From contig CP070696.1 of NCBI GenBank assembly GCA_020353535.1, positions 779,497 through 843,496 of the forward strand: a DNA stretch of 64,000 nt. The letters are read 5' to 3'. Under the pieces are notes generated by a model. The model worked only from the letters and a program-made list of their open reading frames with translations, searched no databases and was not told where the DNA came from. Shown here piece by piece: positions 17,915 through 26,284 of the stretch (the first letter of the stretch is position 1; every line of letters starts with the position of its first letter). Source of the stretch: Spirochaetaceae bacterium. GTDB lineage: Bacteria > Spirochaetota > Spirochaetia > SZUA-6 > DRHE01. The translations under genes were made by a program, and so were the position numbers.

Positions 17915-18015
17915 ACCGCTGACGGGCTGTCCGGCGCTGAGGGCTCCGGAGAGATGTAGACTGATGATGCCATGCCCGGCAACCTCCGCTTCGGACATGG
18001 CCGCTGCTGTGAAAA

Positions 18016-18044
18016 TTGACAGGGATCGGCCAGGCCGATATAGT
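18016..18044 (+). promoter_or_regulatory. Strong sigma-70 promoter of purE with a palindrome in its spacer
   Basis: TTGACA (18016-18021), a 17-base spacer and TATAGT (18039-18044) form a near-consensus promoter upstream of purE. The spacer holds a perfect inverted repeat, ATCGGCC-A-GGCCGAT (18025-18039), ideally placed to be an operator. It would let purE-purC-purB-purF be controlled separately from the upstream half of the cluster. The regulator is unknown. Confidence 0.75.
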
Positions 18045-18076
18045 GGGGCCATCCCCTGAACTGCGAGGAAGCGTCC

Positions 18077-18574
18077 ATGAGCCAATCGGATTTCGCTGAA
18101 AAGCTGCGCAGCAACAAGGGCGGCGCGGTCATCGTGGCCGGATCGGACAGTGACAAAAACCATCTTGAAAAACTCGTTTCGGCTCTGAAAATGTATGAAA
18201 TTCCGTACCAGGTACGGATCTGCTCGGCCCACAAAAGCCCGCAGCGGCTGCTCGAGCTGATAGAGGAGTACGAAGGTCAGGCTCTGGTATGGGTGGCTGT
18301 TGCCGGGGGTACGGATGCGCTGTCCGGCACCCTGGCTTTTCACGCACACCAACCGGTGATCAGCTGTCCTCCGGATGGATTGAATCAAAGCTGCCTGACC
18401 AATCCGCCGGGAAGTTCCAACGCCACCATCCTCAACCCCAAGAACGCAGCCCGTTTCATCGCCCAGGTATTTTCCGTGGTCAATCCCCGACTGCGGGAGA
18501 TGCTGAAACGCAGCCGGATGGAAAAGGTTCATCACCTCGAGGAAAAAGACGCCGAGTTCAGAAACTCGTTATAG
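18077..18574 (+). CDS. purE: PurE, class II (AIR carboxylase type)
   Basis: Carboxylates AIR to CAIR. Of 165 aa, it begins after an ATG at 18077. The sequence VAGSDSDKNHLEKLVSAL, then RICSAHKSPQRLLELIEEYE, AGGTDALSG, ISCPPDG and NPKNAARFIAQVFS follows the class II pattern (SAHK rather than SAHR, and a PKNAA helix) of Treponema and animal AIR carboxylases, which use CO2 directly. Class I enzymes need PurK to make N5-CAIR, and no purK is present in this cluster, which agrees. It starts the promoter-proximal end of the second half of the pathway. Confidence 0.9.
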   Translation: MSQSDFAEKLRSNKGGAVIVAGSDSDKNHLEKLVSALKMYEIPYQVRICSAHKSPQRLLELIEEYEGQALVWVAVAGGTDALSGTLAFHAHQPVISCPPDGLNQSCLTNPPGSSNATILNPKNAARFIAQVFSVVNPRLREMLKRSRMEKVHHLEEKDAEFRNSL

Positions 18575-18586
18575 GAGCATCACGAC

Positions 18587-19690
18587 ATGGGAAGCGTAAA
18601 GGACCTGCTGGTAATATCACCGGCCTTTGAAAACCACGAGGGTGTAGGCAACTTCGTGTTCTCGGATCGCTACAGTGTTTTCGATTGGGGGGAGATGCCC
18701 GATCACATCGCGGGCAAGGGGCGCGCCCTGGCCGCGATGGCTGCCTTCAACTTCGAGCAGTTGGAGCGCCGAGGCCTCCGTACCCACTATCAGGGTCTGG
18801 TCGGGGAATCGGGAAAATTGGTCCAGTTTTCCGATCTGGCCGAAGGCCAGGGCGGTCTGGCTACCATGCAGGTCAGCCTGGCCCGGGTGTATCACCCGAT
18901 CGTCCGCGAGTTCAGCTCGGAGTCGGAAATCGAGGTGCGCTACGACTACACCTTTTTCGAAAAGCACAGAACCCGCATCAACAACTACCTGGTCGGTCTG
19001 GAAATTATCTTCCGAAACGGCCTGCCTCTGGGCAGTTCTGTGTTCAAGCGGATGGAGCGGGCCGAGCAGCTCACCGATGCCAGGCAGCGCCGCCAGGAGC
19101 TGGAGGGCATCCTTAAAGAGCTGGGGCTGAGGCAAGCGCCCCAGCCGGGACAGATGCTGCCTCGGCCGATCATGAGCTTCACTACCAAGCTGGAGGCCGG
19201 CGACCGCGAGTTGAGCGAGGGGGAGGCCTATCGTCTGTCCGGGCTGCGCCGGCGGGATTTCAACTCGCTGAAGCAACTGGCACTGCAGGTGAATGCCCTC
19301 ATCAGTGACCAGGCCGAGCGCACCGGCTTCGTCCACTACGACGGCAAGATCGAAGCGGTATGGAACAACGGCCTGGTGGTCTGCGATGTCATCGGGACCT
19401 TTGATGAGAACCGTTTTTCCTGGCAGGGGGAGCAGATCAGCAAAGAGGTGCTGCGCCAGTGGTACAAGCGCAATCAGCCGGAGTTCGTGAGCGCCTGTGA
19501 CACGTGGAAGAAGACCGGCCCGGGCTGGCAGAAGAAGTGCGACGTAAAGCCCCACAAGCTGCCCGGGGAGTTCGCCAAACTGGCATCCCAGATGTACATG
19601 TCCGGATGCAATCGCTACACGGGCAAAGATGTCTTCGATTCTCCGCCGCTGGAAGAGGTGATGGGGCGGCTCAAGTCCTTCAAGGATTGA
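18587..19690 (+). CDS. purC: SAICAR synthetase
   Basis: Condenses CAIR with aspartate using ATP. The protein has 367 residues, longer than the roughly 240-residue enteric form and nearer the long form seen in eukaryotes and some bacteria. Recognisable segments are FVFSDRYSVFDWGEMPDHIAGKG (glycine-rich ATP loop and catalytic region), IEVRYDYTFFE, ARINNYLVGLEIIFRN-like strand and VHYDGKIEAVW with VCDVIGTFDENRF, the aspartate/Mg-binding part. It follows purE by 12 bases, so co-transcription is certain in practice. Confidence 0.9.
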   Translation: MGSVKDLLVISPAFENHEGVGNFVFSDRYSVFDWGEMPDHIAGKGRALAAMAAFNFEQLERRGLRTHYQGLVGESGKLVQFSDLAEGQGGLATMQVSLARVYHPIVREFSSESEIEVRYDYTFFEKHRTRINNYLVGLEIIFRNGLPLGSSVFKRMERAEQLTDARQRRQELEGILKELGLRQAPQPGQMLPRPIMSFTTKLEAGDRELSEGEAYRLSGLRRRDFNSLKQLALQVNALISDQAERTGFVHYDGKIEAVWNNGLVVCDVIGTFDENRFSWQGEQISKEVLRQWYKRNQPEFVSACDTWKKTGPGWQKKCDVKPHKLPGEFAKLASQMYMSGCNRYTGKDVFDSPPLEEVMGRLKSFKD

Positions 19691-19747
19691 GTTCAGGAAC
19701 ACCGGGAGAACTGATTAGGGATAGGATTTAGAATCAGGAAGAGGTTT

Positions 19748-21190
19748 ATGATGGAGGGGAACAAGGAGCGCTATTCGAATCCACTCATTGAGCGCTATGC
19801 CAGCGCAGAAATGGGCGGGGTGCTCTCGGATTTCAACAAATTCCGCACTTGGCGGCGCTGCTGGATCGCCCTGGCCGAGGCCGAGGCGGAATTGGGCCTT
19901 GCCATCAGCAAAGAGCAGCTCGATGAGCTGCGGGCCAAGCGGGAGGATATCAATTTCGAGGCCATGGCTCGCCTGGAGCGGGAGCTCCGCCACGACGTGA
20001 TGGCCGGCATCCATGCCTACGGGGAACAGTGCCCCAAGGCTCGGGGTATCATTCACCTGGGCGCCACCAGTTGCTTCGTTACTGACAATACCGAGTTGAT
20101 CCAGTATCACCAGGCGCTGCAGCTGGTACGGGGCCGCATGCTGAGGGTCATCACCGAACTGGCCGACTTCGCCGCCAGGTATAGGGGCCTGCGCTGTCTC
20201 GGGTATACGCATTTCCAGCCGGCACAGCCCACCACTCTCGGTAAACGGGCCGTGCTCTGGCTGCAGGAGCTGCTGCTCAATTGGGAGGATCTGGAATACC
20301 TGCTTTCCGGCTACCGTATCCGGGGTGCAAAGGGTGCCACCGGTACCCAGGACAGCTTCCTCAAACTGTTCGGCGGGGATCACGAAAAGGTCAAGGCTCT
20401 GGATCAGAAGGTGTGCGAAAAACTAGGCTTCAGCAGGCGCTTCCCGGTGAGCGGCCAGACCTATCCCCGGCTGTGGGATACGCGGATCCTGGATCTGCTG
20501 AAAAACATCTCCCAGAGTGCCCACAAGTTCGCCGTGGATTTCCGGCTGATGCAGCACCTAAGGATGGTGGACGAACCGTTCGAGGAGAAGCAGGTCGGGA
20601 GCTCTGCCATGGCCTACAAGCGCAACCCCATGCGCTGCGAGCGGCTCTGCTCTCTGGCCCGCTACGTCATGAGCCAGGTACCTGCCGCCGATCATACCGC
20701 GGCCAACCAGTGGTTCGAGCGCACGCTGGACGATTCGGCGGGCCGCCGCATGTACCTTCCCCAGGCTTTCCTGGCCGTGGACGCAATTCTCCTGATCTAC
20801 ACGAACGTCGTGGCCGGAGCCCGAGTGTATCCAACCATTATCACCCGCCTTTTGGAGGAGGAGCTGCCCTTTCTGGCCACCGAAACCATTATTATGCAGG
20901 GGGTGATCCGCGGCGGGGACCGGCAGCTTCTCCACGAGGCGGTGCGGGAGAATGCCGTGGCTGCGGCCAGGGAGATCAAGGAGCAGGGTGCGGTAAACCG
21001 GCTGCTGGAAATGCTGGCCGAAGACAAGCGCATCCCCTTCGATTTGGAGCAACTCAAAGAGATTGCCTTTGTAACAGACTTCTCCGGAAGGGCGGAAGCC
21101 CAGGTCGAGGAGTATCTCCGCGACCACGTACAGCCGGTTCTGGACCAGAATCGGGACGGTACCGCAGCGGAGGGGGAGCTGCGGGTGTGA
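19748..21190 (+). CDS. purB: Adenylosuccinate lyase
   Basis: Catalyses two eliminations, SAICAR to AICAR and adenylosuccinate to AMP. The 480-residue protein has the three conserved fumarase-superfamily regions: the second-helix TSCFVTDN following HLGA, the TYxTHFQPAQPTTLGKR histidine region, and the flexible signature loop GSSAMAYKRNPMRCE. It is of the longer, eukaryote-like type. Fifty-seven bases separate it from purC and a weak GAAGAGG precedes the ATG. The gene ends 54 bases before purF. Confidence 0.95.
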   Translation: MMEGNKERYSNPLIERYASAEMGGVLSDFNKFRTWRRCWIALAEAEAELGLAISKEQLDELRAKREDINFEAMARLERELRHDVMAGIHAYGEQCPKARGIIHLGATSCFVTDNTELIQYHQALQLVRGRMLRVITELADFAARYRGLRCLGYTHFQPAQPTTLGKRAVLWLQELLLNWEDLEYLLSGYRIRGAKGATGTQDSFLKLFGGDHEKVKALDQKVCEKLGFSRRFPVSGQTYPRLWDTRILDLLKNISQSAHKFAVDFRLMQHLRMVDEPFEEKQVGSSAMAYKRNPMRCERLCSLARYVMSQVPAADHTAANQWFERTLDDSAGRRMYLPQAFLAVDAILLIYTNVVAGARVYPTIITRLLEEELPFLATETIIMQGVIRGGDRQLLHEAVRENAVAAAREIKEQGAVNRLLEMLAEDKRIPFDLEQLKEIAFVTDFSGRAEAQVEEYLRDHVQPVLDQNRDGTAAEGELRV

Positions 21191-21244
21191 GCAACCCTGA
21201 ATCACCGCCGGCTGTGGAACAAAAGCAACGAATCATCGACTGAA

Positions 21245-22612
21245 ATGAATGACGACGTTATCAGGGACCGCTGCGCCGTGTTCGGCATCTGGGGGGTAGA
21301 GAAGCCCGCCGAGTACGTGTATCTGGGCCTGCACAATCTTCAGCACCGTGGGCAGGAATCCAGCGGCATCGTAACCGCCTCCCAACGAAAGTTCCACAGC
21401 CACCACGGCATGGGGATCGTCAATGAGATCTTCTCCGAAAAGATGCTTCATGAGCTGAACGGCCGGGGAGCCATCGGACATAACCGCTACTCCACCTTCG
21501 GCTCCTCCTCCCTGGAGAATGCCCAACCCCTTATGGCCCATACACAGCATGGACCCGTAGCCATCGCCCACAATGGACAGTTTGCCAACTGCAAGAGTCT
21601 GAAATCCCGCCTGCAGCGGCAGGGGTGCATCTTCAAATCGGACAGCGACACCGAGATCATCCTGCACAACTTCGCTCGTTCCAAAGAGACATCGATCGAG
21701 AGGATCGTCGCCTCCTGTTTCACAGGGGTCAAGCCGGCCTATTCGATCGTCATGCTCACCCTGAACGAGCTTATCGCCGTACGGGATCCGTCGGGGGTTC
21801 GCCCCCTGGCCTTTGGAAAAGTGGGCAGGGCCTTCGTGGTGGCCTCGGAGACCGTGGCCTTCGACATCATGCGGGCGGATTATCTGGGGGAGGTGCAACC
21901 CGGGGAGATGCTGATCATCAATGACCGGGGACTCCAGCGGCACCAGCTCTTTCCTCCCGAAGAAGAGCTTCGCTGCGTTTTCGAGTACATCTACTTCGCA
22001 AGGCCGGACAGCTTCCTCTACGGCAGCGAGCATACCACCGCGGATATTCGCAAGGAGTTCGGTCGGCAGCTGTGGCGGGAGCATCCCGTGGAGGCGGACG
22101 TGGTGATCCCGGTTCCCGATTCCAGCACCTTCGCCGCCATGGGCTTCAGCGAGGCCTCGGGGATACCCTTCGATTTCGGACTGGTCCGCAGCCACTATAT
22201 CGGACGCACCTTTATAGAACCCACACAGGCCATCAGGGATGCCAAGGTACGCAAGAAGTACAATCCCAACCGTTCGGTGCTGCGGGAAAAACGGGTCGTT
22301 CTGGTCGAAGATTCCATCGTCAGGGGTACGACCTTGAAGAACATCATCCGCATCATTCGCGATTTCGGAGCCCGGGAGGTTCACGTGCGGGTCAGCTCGC
22401 CCCCCTACAGGTTCAGCTGCTATCTGGGTATCGACACGGCGGAGACCAAGCGGCTGATCGCCCACAGCAAAGCCGTCGACAGGATCCGTACCTTTATCGG
22501 GTCGGATTCCCTGGGCTACCTCAGCCAGGAAGGCATGCTCGGCAATCGTCTGCTTGAGGGCGGCTTCTGCACCTACTGCTTCAACGGCAGCACCCGCATC
22601 TCCCAGCGCTAG
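21245..22612 (+). CDS. purF: Amidophosphoribosyltransferase
   Basis: First committed step of purine synthesis: PRPP plus glutamine to phosphoribosylamine. The 455-residue protein has a short propeptide, MNDDVIRDR, ahead of Cys10 (CAVFGIWG), the N-terminal nucleophile of the glutaminase, so it is of the processed Bacillus subtilis type. LHNLQHRGQES and GHNRYSTFG follow. The PRPP loop is VVLVEDSIVRGTT. The C-terminus GGFCTYCFNGS keeps cysteines of the kind that hold a 4Fe-4S cluster in that type. It is the last gene of the operon, followed directly by a terminator. Confidence 0.95.
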   Translation: MNDDVIRDRCAVFGIWGVEKPAEYVYLGLHNLQHRGQESSGIVTASQRKFHSHHGMGIVNEIFSEKMLHELNGRGAIGHNRYSTFGSSSLENAQPLMAHTQHGPVAIAHNGQFANCKSLKSRLQRQGCIFKSDSDTEIILHNFARSKETSIERIVASCFTGVKPAYSIVMLTLNELIAVRDPSGVRPLAFGKVGRAFVVASETVAFDIMRADYLGEVQPGEMLIINDRGLQRHQLFPPEEELRCVFEYIYFARPDSFLYGSEHTTADIRKEFGRQLWREHPVEADVVIPVPDSSTFAAMGFSEASGIPFDFGLVRSHYIGRTFIEPTQAIRDAKVRKKYNPNRSVLREKRVVLVEDSIVRGTTLKNIIRIIRDFGAREVHVRVSSPPYRFSCYLGIDTAETKRLIAHSKAVDRIRTFIGSDSLGYLSQEGMLGNRLLEGGFCTYCFNGSTRISQR

Positions 22613-22626
22613 GAAGTCCCCGCACC

Positions 22627-22652
22627 TCCCGGGCTGTGCCCCGGGATTTTTT
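22627..22652 (+). terminator. Rho-independent terminator after purF
   Basis: Perfect seven-base-pair stem TCCCGGG / CCCGGGA with the six-base loop CTGTGC, followed by six Ts (22647-22652). It begins 15 bases after the purF stop and ends the purine operon. Confidence 0.92.
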
Positions 22653-22773
22653 GTTGCCTTCTGGAATGCTTCGTGCAAAAATGAAATCTCAACAATTGGA
22701 GGAAAACATATCCTCTATAACTGATAAGAGGGGACCATCCTGCTTCGGAGCTGCCGGACCGCGATATCCTGAT

Positions 22774-23757
22774 CTATACACCGGCTATAGAAATCTCGGC
22801 TTCGCACTCCCTGCAGCGTCCGTTTTCGATTCCTCTGACCGACACCGAATAGCCCCTTCGTCGAATCAGCAGGTTACCGCAGCTGGGACAGTTGGTGTTG
22901 GTCTCCTCAACTCCCACATTCCCAAGGTAGACGTGGCTCAGGTGCTTGCGGGCGACCTCGGCCAGCTTGTGCAGGGTAGAGGGTGGAGTAGGGGGAATCC
23001 GGTACTGGTGCTGGGGATAGTAGGCGGACAGGTGGTAGGGGATATCCGCGCTCAGGGAGGCGAGGAAGCGGGCGATCGACTCGATCTCCTCCGGACTGTC
23101 ATTTTTCGTGGGAATGACCAGGGTAGTTACCTCCAGGGAGATCTTGTCGTAGGCCTGTTCGAGAAAGCGCTTGACCTCCTCCACCTTGCCCCCGATCTCC
23201 CTTCTGTAAAACTCGGGATTCCAGCTCTTGAAATCAATGTTGGCCGCGTCCATAAAATCCAACAGCTCTTCCGCCGGTTCCGGATTGATGTAGCCGTTGG
23301 AGACCAGCACATTCTTCAGGCCTCGCTTGCGCGCCAGGGCAGCCGAATCCAGGACGTATTCCAGATGCACGATCGGTTCGGAATAAGTGTAGGAGATGCC
23401 GAAAGACCGTCTCTGTTCGCAGAGTTCCACCAGCTGCTCCGGGCTGACGAACTCCGTCGGATAGGAGGTGTCGTGGGCGATGTGGTAGTTCTGGCAGAAG
23501 GGGCAGTGAAAGGAACAGCCCACGAAACCGATTGATAGGATCGAGCTGCCGGGGTGGAAGTGGTAGAGAGGCTTCTTCTCGATCGGATCGATGGCTATGG
23601 CGGACAGCCGGCCGTAGAAGGGCAGCTCCAGGTCCCCGTCCCTGTTGTGTCGTACGCGGCAAACCCCAAATTTACCAGAAGCGATCAGGCAGCTGTTAGG
23701 ACAGAGACGGCACTGGATCTTTCCAGTTTCGGTGGCTTCGAAAAATCGGGGATTCAT
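22774..23757 (-). CDS. amrS: AmmeMemoRadiSam-type radical SAM enzyme (AmrS-like)
   Basis: Radical SAM protein related to pyruvate-formate-lyase activases, 327 aa. The cluster motif is GCSFHCPFCQN near residue 80. Preceding it, CRLCPNSC with a nearby C and the phrase GKFGVCRVRHN are typical of this family, as is ISYTYSEPIVHLEYV. A C-terminal pair, NCPSCGNLLIRRRG and CRECEAEI, forms a zinc-ribbon-like tail. The usual partners of the AMMECR1/Memo set were not found in this window. Its start is only 42 bases from the divergent YkvA-like gene. Confidence 0.85.
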   Translation of the reverse strand: MNPRFFEATETGKIQCRLCPNSCLIASGKFGVCRVRHNRDGDLELPFYGRLSAIAIDPIEKKPLYHFHPGSSILSIGFVGCSFHCPFCQNYHIAHDTSYPTEFVSPEQLVELCEQRRSFGISYTYSEPIVHLEYVLDSAALARKRGLKNVLVSNGYINPEPAEELLDFMDAANIDFKSWNPEFYRREIGGKVEEVKRFLEQAYDKISLEVTTLVIPTKNDSPEEIESIARFLASLSADIPYHLSAYYPQHQYRIPPTPPSTLHKLAEVARKHLSHVYLGNVGVEETNTNCPSCGNLLIRRRGYSVSVRGIENGRCRECEAEISIAGV

Positions 23758-23799
23758 GATACTAGTGTATATTCTGCTCCAATTTCGATCAATATAACT

Positions 23800-24204
23800 G
23801 TGAAAACGGCAGCTGCCTGGTTCGGACGCTGGAAAAATTGGGCCAAAGCCCTTAAATCGCAGCTATACGCCCTTTATTTGGCCTACAGGGACCCCCGGGT
23901 CCCCTGGTACGCAAAGGCCTTCGGTGCTTTGGTCCTGGCCTACGCTTTGAGTCCGATCGACCTGATTCCCGATTTTATCCCCGTGCTTGGCTATCTGGAT
24001 GATATGGTGCTTATTCCCCTGGGTATCACTTTGGCCTTGAAGATGATTCCCAGGGAGATCATGGTGGAGTGCAGGAGGAAGGCCGCGGTTGCACTGAGCG
24101 GCAAAGAGGTAAAAACCTGGCCCGTAACAGCGATGATCTTTATCCTCTGGCTGGCGATTGTGGGAATCGTGGTTTGGAGGGTAATCGAGAGGATTATCGA
24201 TTAG
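23800..24204 (+). CDS. YkvA/DUF1232-family membrane protein
   Basis: A protein of 134 aa read from GTG at 23800 (no ATG is available). The core YLAYRDPRVPWYAKAFGALVLAYALSPIDLIPDFIPVLGYLDDM is the hallmark of DUF1232 proteins, which have two short hydrophobic helices around SPIDLIPD. A third hydrophobic segment, WPVTAMIFILWLAIVGIVVW, ends the protein. Function unknown in the family. It is divergent from amrS and converges on the ornithine cyclodeaminase-like gene. Confidence 0.82.
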   Translation: MKTAAAWFGRWKNWAKALKSQLYALYLAYRDPRVPWYAKAFGALVLAYALSPIDLIPDFIPVLGYLDDMVLIPLGITLALKMIPREIMVECRRKAAVALSGKEVKTWPVTAMIFILWLAIVGIVVWRVIERIID

Positions 24205-24253
24205 CTTTATAACCTTCCCGGAAACTTTGGCGTCCGACCCTTCTTTTTTCTAC

Positions 24254-25231
24254 CTACAGCGGCAGCCAGGTGCCCAATCCCCTCTCCACCGCTCGCTTGT
24301 ACACCAGGGGAGCCGTGGCCAGGTCGTCGATGGCCAGACCGAGGTTGCAGGCTGCGGTACGTTCCGTGTCGGACTGTCGCCCCGATTTCCGTCCGGAAAC
24401 CAGCTCGCCCAGGTCCGCGTAGACCGGGGGAATGCTTTGGAAATAGCCTAGAGTCTTGTAATGCTCCAGCTGGGGAATGTCATCGGTGGTGAACTTGTCG
24501 AGCTCGGCCAAGGCTTCGCCGCTCCAGAAGGAATCGAAATCCACCATGGAAATGAAGGCTCCTTCCGAAAGCCAACCGGCGTTGATGGTCGCATGGGGCG
24601 GGCGTACGATCGGGCCGGCGGTCACGACCATATCCATATCCTCCACAGCCTGCCGGGGCTCTGAAGCAGCTACCACTTCAACGTCCGGCCAGCGATCGTG
24701 AATGCGTTGCCGGTAGCGATCGAACTGCCCCTCGTCGATGTCGTAGGCCGCCACCCGTTCAATGGGAAAGAGAACCTTGAGGGCTTCCAGGTTGCTGAAG
24801 CCCTGTACGCCGGCTCCGAGCACACCCAGGGTCTTGGATTCTTTGCGAGCCAGGTAGCGGGCAGCCACCGCCGTTGCAGCACCGGTACGCATGGCGGTGA
24901 TCCAGACGCAGTCCATTACCGCCAGAGGAAGCCCCGTGTCCGGATCATTGAGCACGATCAAGCCGCTGATATAGGGCAGCCCCTTCTTGCTGTTTTCCGG
25001 ATATCCGGCAACCCATTTCACTCCGATGGCGCCGCTGCCGGCGATGTAGGCGGGCATGGCGTGGATGAAGGAGTTGGGCCTGGAGTGCACCCCTGGCTTG
25101 GGCGGCATCTCGGTTCTGCCTTCCCCCTTCTCCCGGAAGGCCTGCTCCACCGCCTCGATCACTTCGGGCATGGTGAGTCCCGTTTCGGCCACTTCTTTCT
25201 TGCTGAGATACAACAGTCGCGGTTCTCCCAT
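24254..25231 (-). CDS. Ornithine cyclodeaminase/mu-crystallin family protein
   Basis: NAD(P)-binding enzyme of 325 aa, starting at ATG 25231 behind GGAGG; an upstream frame start at 25327 is rejected. Family features include MPPKPGVHSRPNSFIHAMPAYI, GVKWVAGYPENSKKGLP, ALPLAVMDCVWITAMRTGAATAVAARYLAR and the Rossmann motif GVLGAGVQGFSNLEAL. Members deaminate ornithine to proline, or reduce ketimines, or act in alanine or ectoine-like chemistry, so the reaction is not fixed by family alone. It stands alone on its strand. Confidence 0.82.
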   Translation of the reverse strand: MGEPRLLYLSKKEVAETGLTMPEVIEAVEQAFREKGEGRTEMPPKPGVHSRPNSFIHAMPAYIAGSGAIGVKWVAGYPENSKKGLPYISGLIVLNDPDTGLPLAVMDCVWITAMRTGAATAVAARYLARKESKTLGVLGAGVQGFSNLEALKVLFPIERVAAYDIDEGQFDRYRQRIHDRWPDVEVVAASEPRQAVEDMDMVVTAGPIVRPPHATINAGWLSEGAFISMVDFDSFWSGEALAELDKFTTDDIPQLEHYKTLGYFQSIPPVYADLGELVSGRKSGRQSDTERTAACNLGLAIDDLATAPLVYKRAVERGLGTWLPL

Positions 25232-25444
25232 GATTTCCCTCCTGTTGGGCGCCACCTTTGCCCTCTGAGGGAAAGTGGCACGGATCGAAAACCCTGTTAT
25301 TATGCTTGAAGCATAGCCGGGATTCAACAGGATTTTCCATCAATAGAAATCTCCCGCCGCGGCATGGGAGCAGATCCAGCTGTCATTAGTTCGGCTATTT
25401 TATTCCCCTTTGCCCGGTATATATCTGTAATTTGGATTAATTTC

Positions 25445-25473
25445 TTGACTCTGCAAATTTCGTTTATTACCAT
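25445..25473 (+). promoter_or_regulatory. Candidate promoter of the YCII-type pseudogene
   Basis: TTGACT (25445-25450) and TACCAT (25468-25473) lie 17 bases apart in an A+T-rich stretch, 30 bases before the start codon, whose ribosome site is GGGGGAG. The -10 box is only fair. Confidence 0.4.
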
Positions 25474-25503
25474 TTTAGTAATATAAAAATTAAGGGGGAG
25501 ATC

Positions 25504-25748
25504 ATGGCAAAGTTCATGTACCTATACAACGGACCGGCCACGGATATGGCGGATATGACGGAGGAACAATCCCGCGGGGTTTTGAAAAAGTGGGAACTGT
25601 GGATGGGTAAGGTCGGCAACGCTCTGCTGGATGCCGGCGCACCTACCGCGAAGGGGCGAAAAGACTCGCCGATGGATATCCGTTTTTGAGTGACAAGACC
25701 GGAAAGTTCTCAATTGAAATTTTTGAGATTCTACCCTCCCCTTTATAG
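25504..25748 (+). pseudogene. YCII/DGPF-domain gene disrupted by an internal deletion
   Basis: The first 45 codons encode a normal N-terminus of this family, MAKFMYLYNGPATDMADM continuing to LLDAGAPTAKG, but the frame ends at 25689. In another frame from about 25683 the sequence reads PFLSDKTGKFSIEIFEILPSPL and stops at 25748, a good match to the family's C-terminus. The middle (roughly 30 residues of a protein normally near 95) is missing, and the two ends are joined out of frame. The 61-residue product could still be made but lacks half the fold. Function of intact relatives is unclear. Confidence 0.75.
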
Positions 25749-25846
25749 TCTCCTTGGTAGAATCCATAATACTGAGCGATCAGCACCGTGCTGGTCGTCT
25801 AGCTGGGCCGGTAAGATCCAATTCGATATCGAGCAGGAGGTAGAAT

Positions 25847-26212
25847 ATGGCAAGAGTCGTGCATTTCGACATCTCCGGGGACAATCCCGAACAGCTCATT
25901 CCATTTTATGAAAGCATATTTGGATGGAAGTTCAGTAAATGGGAAGGACCAATGGAGTATTGGATGGTTGAAACCGGGCCTGAAGATCAGCCGGGGATCA
26001 ATGGCGGCCTATCTAAAAGACAGAGCGATGATCGGGTAGTGAACACCATTGATGTCAAGAGTATCGATTCGGTGGTCGATCAAGTCAAGAAAAACGGCGG
26101 AACAGTGCTTACTGAAAAAGCCGCCATCCCCGGAATTGGCTGGTTCGCTCAATTCAGAGATCCGGAGGGCAATGTATTCGGATTGATGGAGGATGATTCA
26201 ACAGCCAAATAA
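25847..26212 (+). CDS. VOC (glyoxalase-like) family protein
   Basis: A 121-residue single-domain vicinal-oxygen-chelate protein: VVHFDISGDNPEQLIPFYESIFGW at the N-terminus, and AAIPGIGWFAQFRDPEGNVFGLMEDD at the C-terminus, the usual bounds of the fold. Metal ligands of the type seen in glyoxalase (His near residue 6, Glu in GLMEDD) are possible. A good ribosome site, GAGGAGG-like (gcaggaggta), precedes the ATG. It sits in a lower-GC stretch with the YCII pseudogene and the SRPBCC gene, a trio often found together in bacteria. Substrate unknown. Confidence 0.88.
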   Translation: MARVVHFDISGDNPEQLIPFYESIFGWKFSKWEGPMEYWMVETGPEDQPGINGGLSKRQSDDRVVNTIDVKSIDSVVDQVKKNGGTVLTEKAAIPGIGWFAQFRDPEGNVFGLMEDDSTAK

Positions 26213-26284
26213 TGCGGCTGGCTCACTCCGATCGCCGCTGCCCTTTTTCGCTGACGCGTTTTGAGCGGGATAAGGAATACGAGC

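Noticed and set aside
18617..19702. A 361-codon open frame opposite purC
   Set aside because: Antisense shadow of purC with a composition typical of such frames.
21233..22678. A 481-codon open frame opposite purF
   Set aside because: Antisense to purF over its whole length; no recognised motif and no ribosome site.
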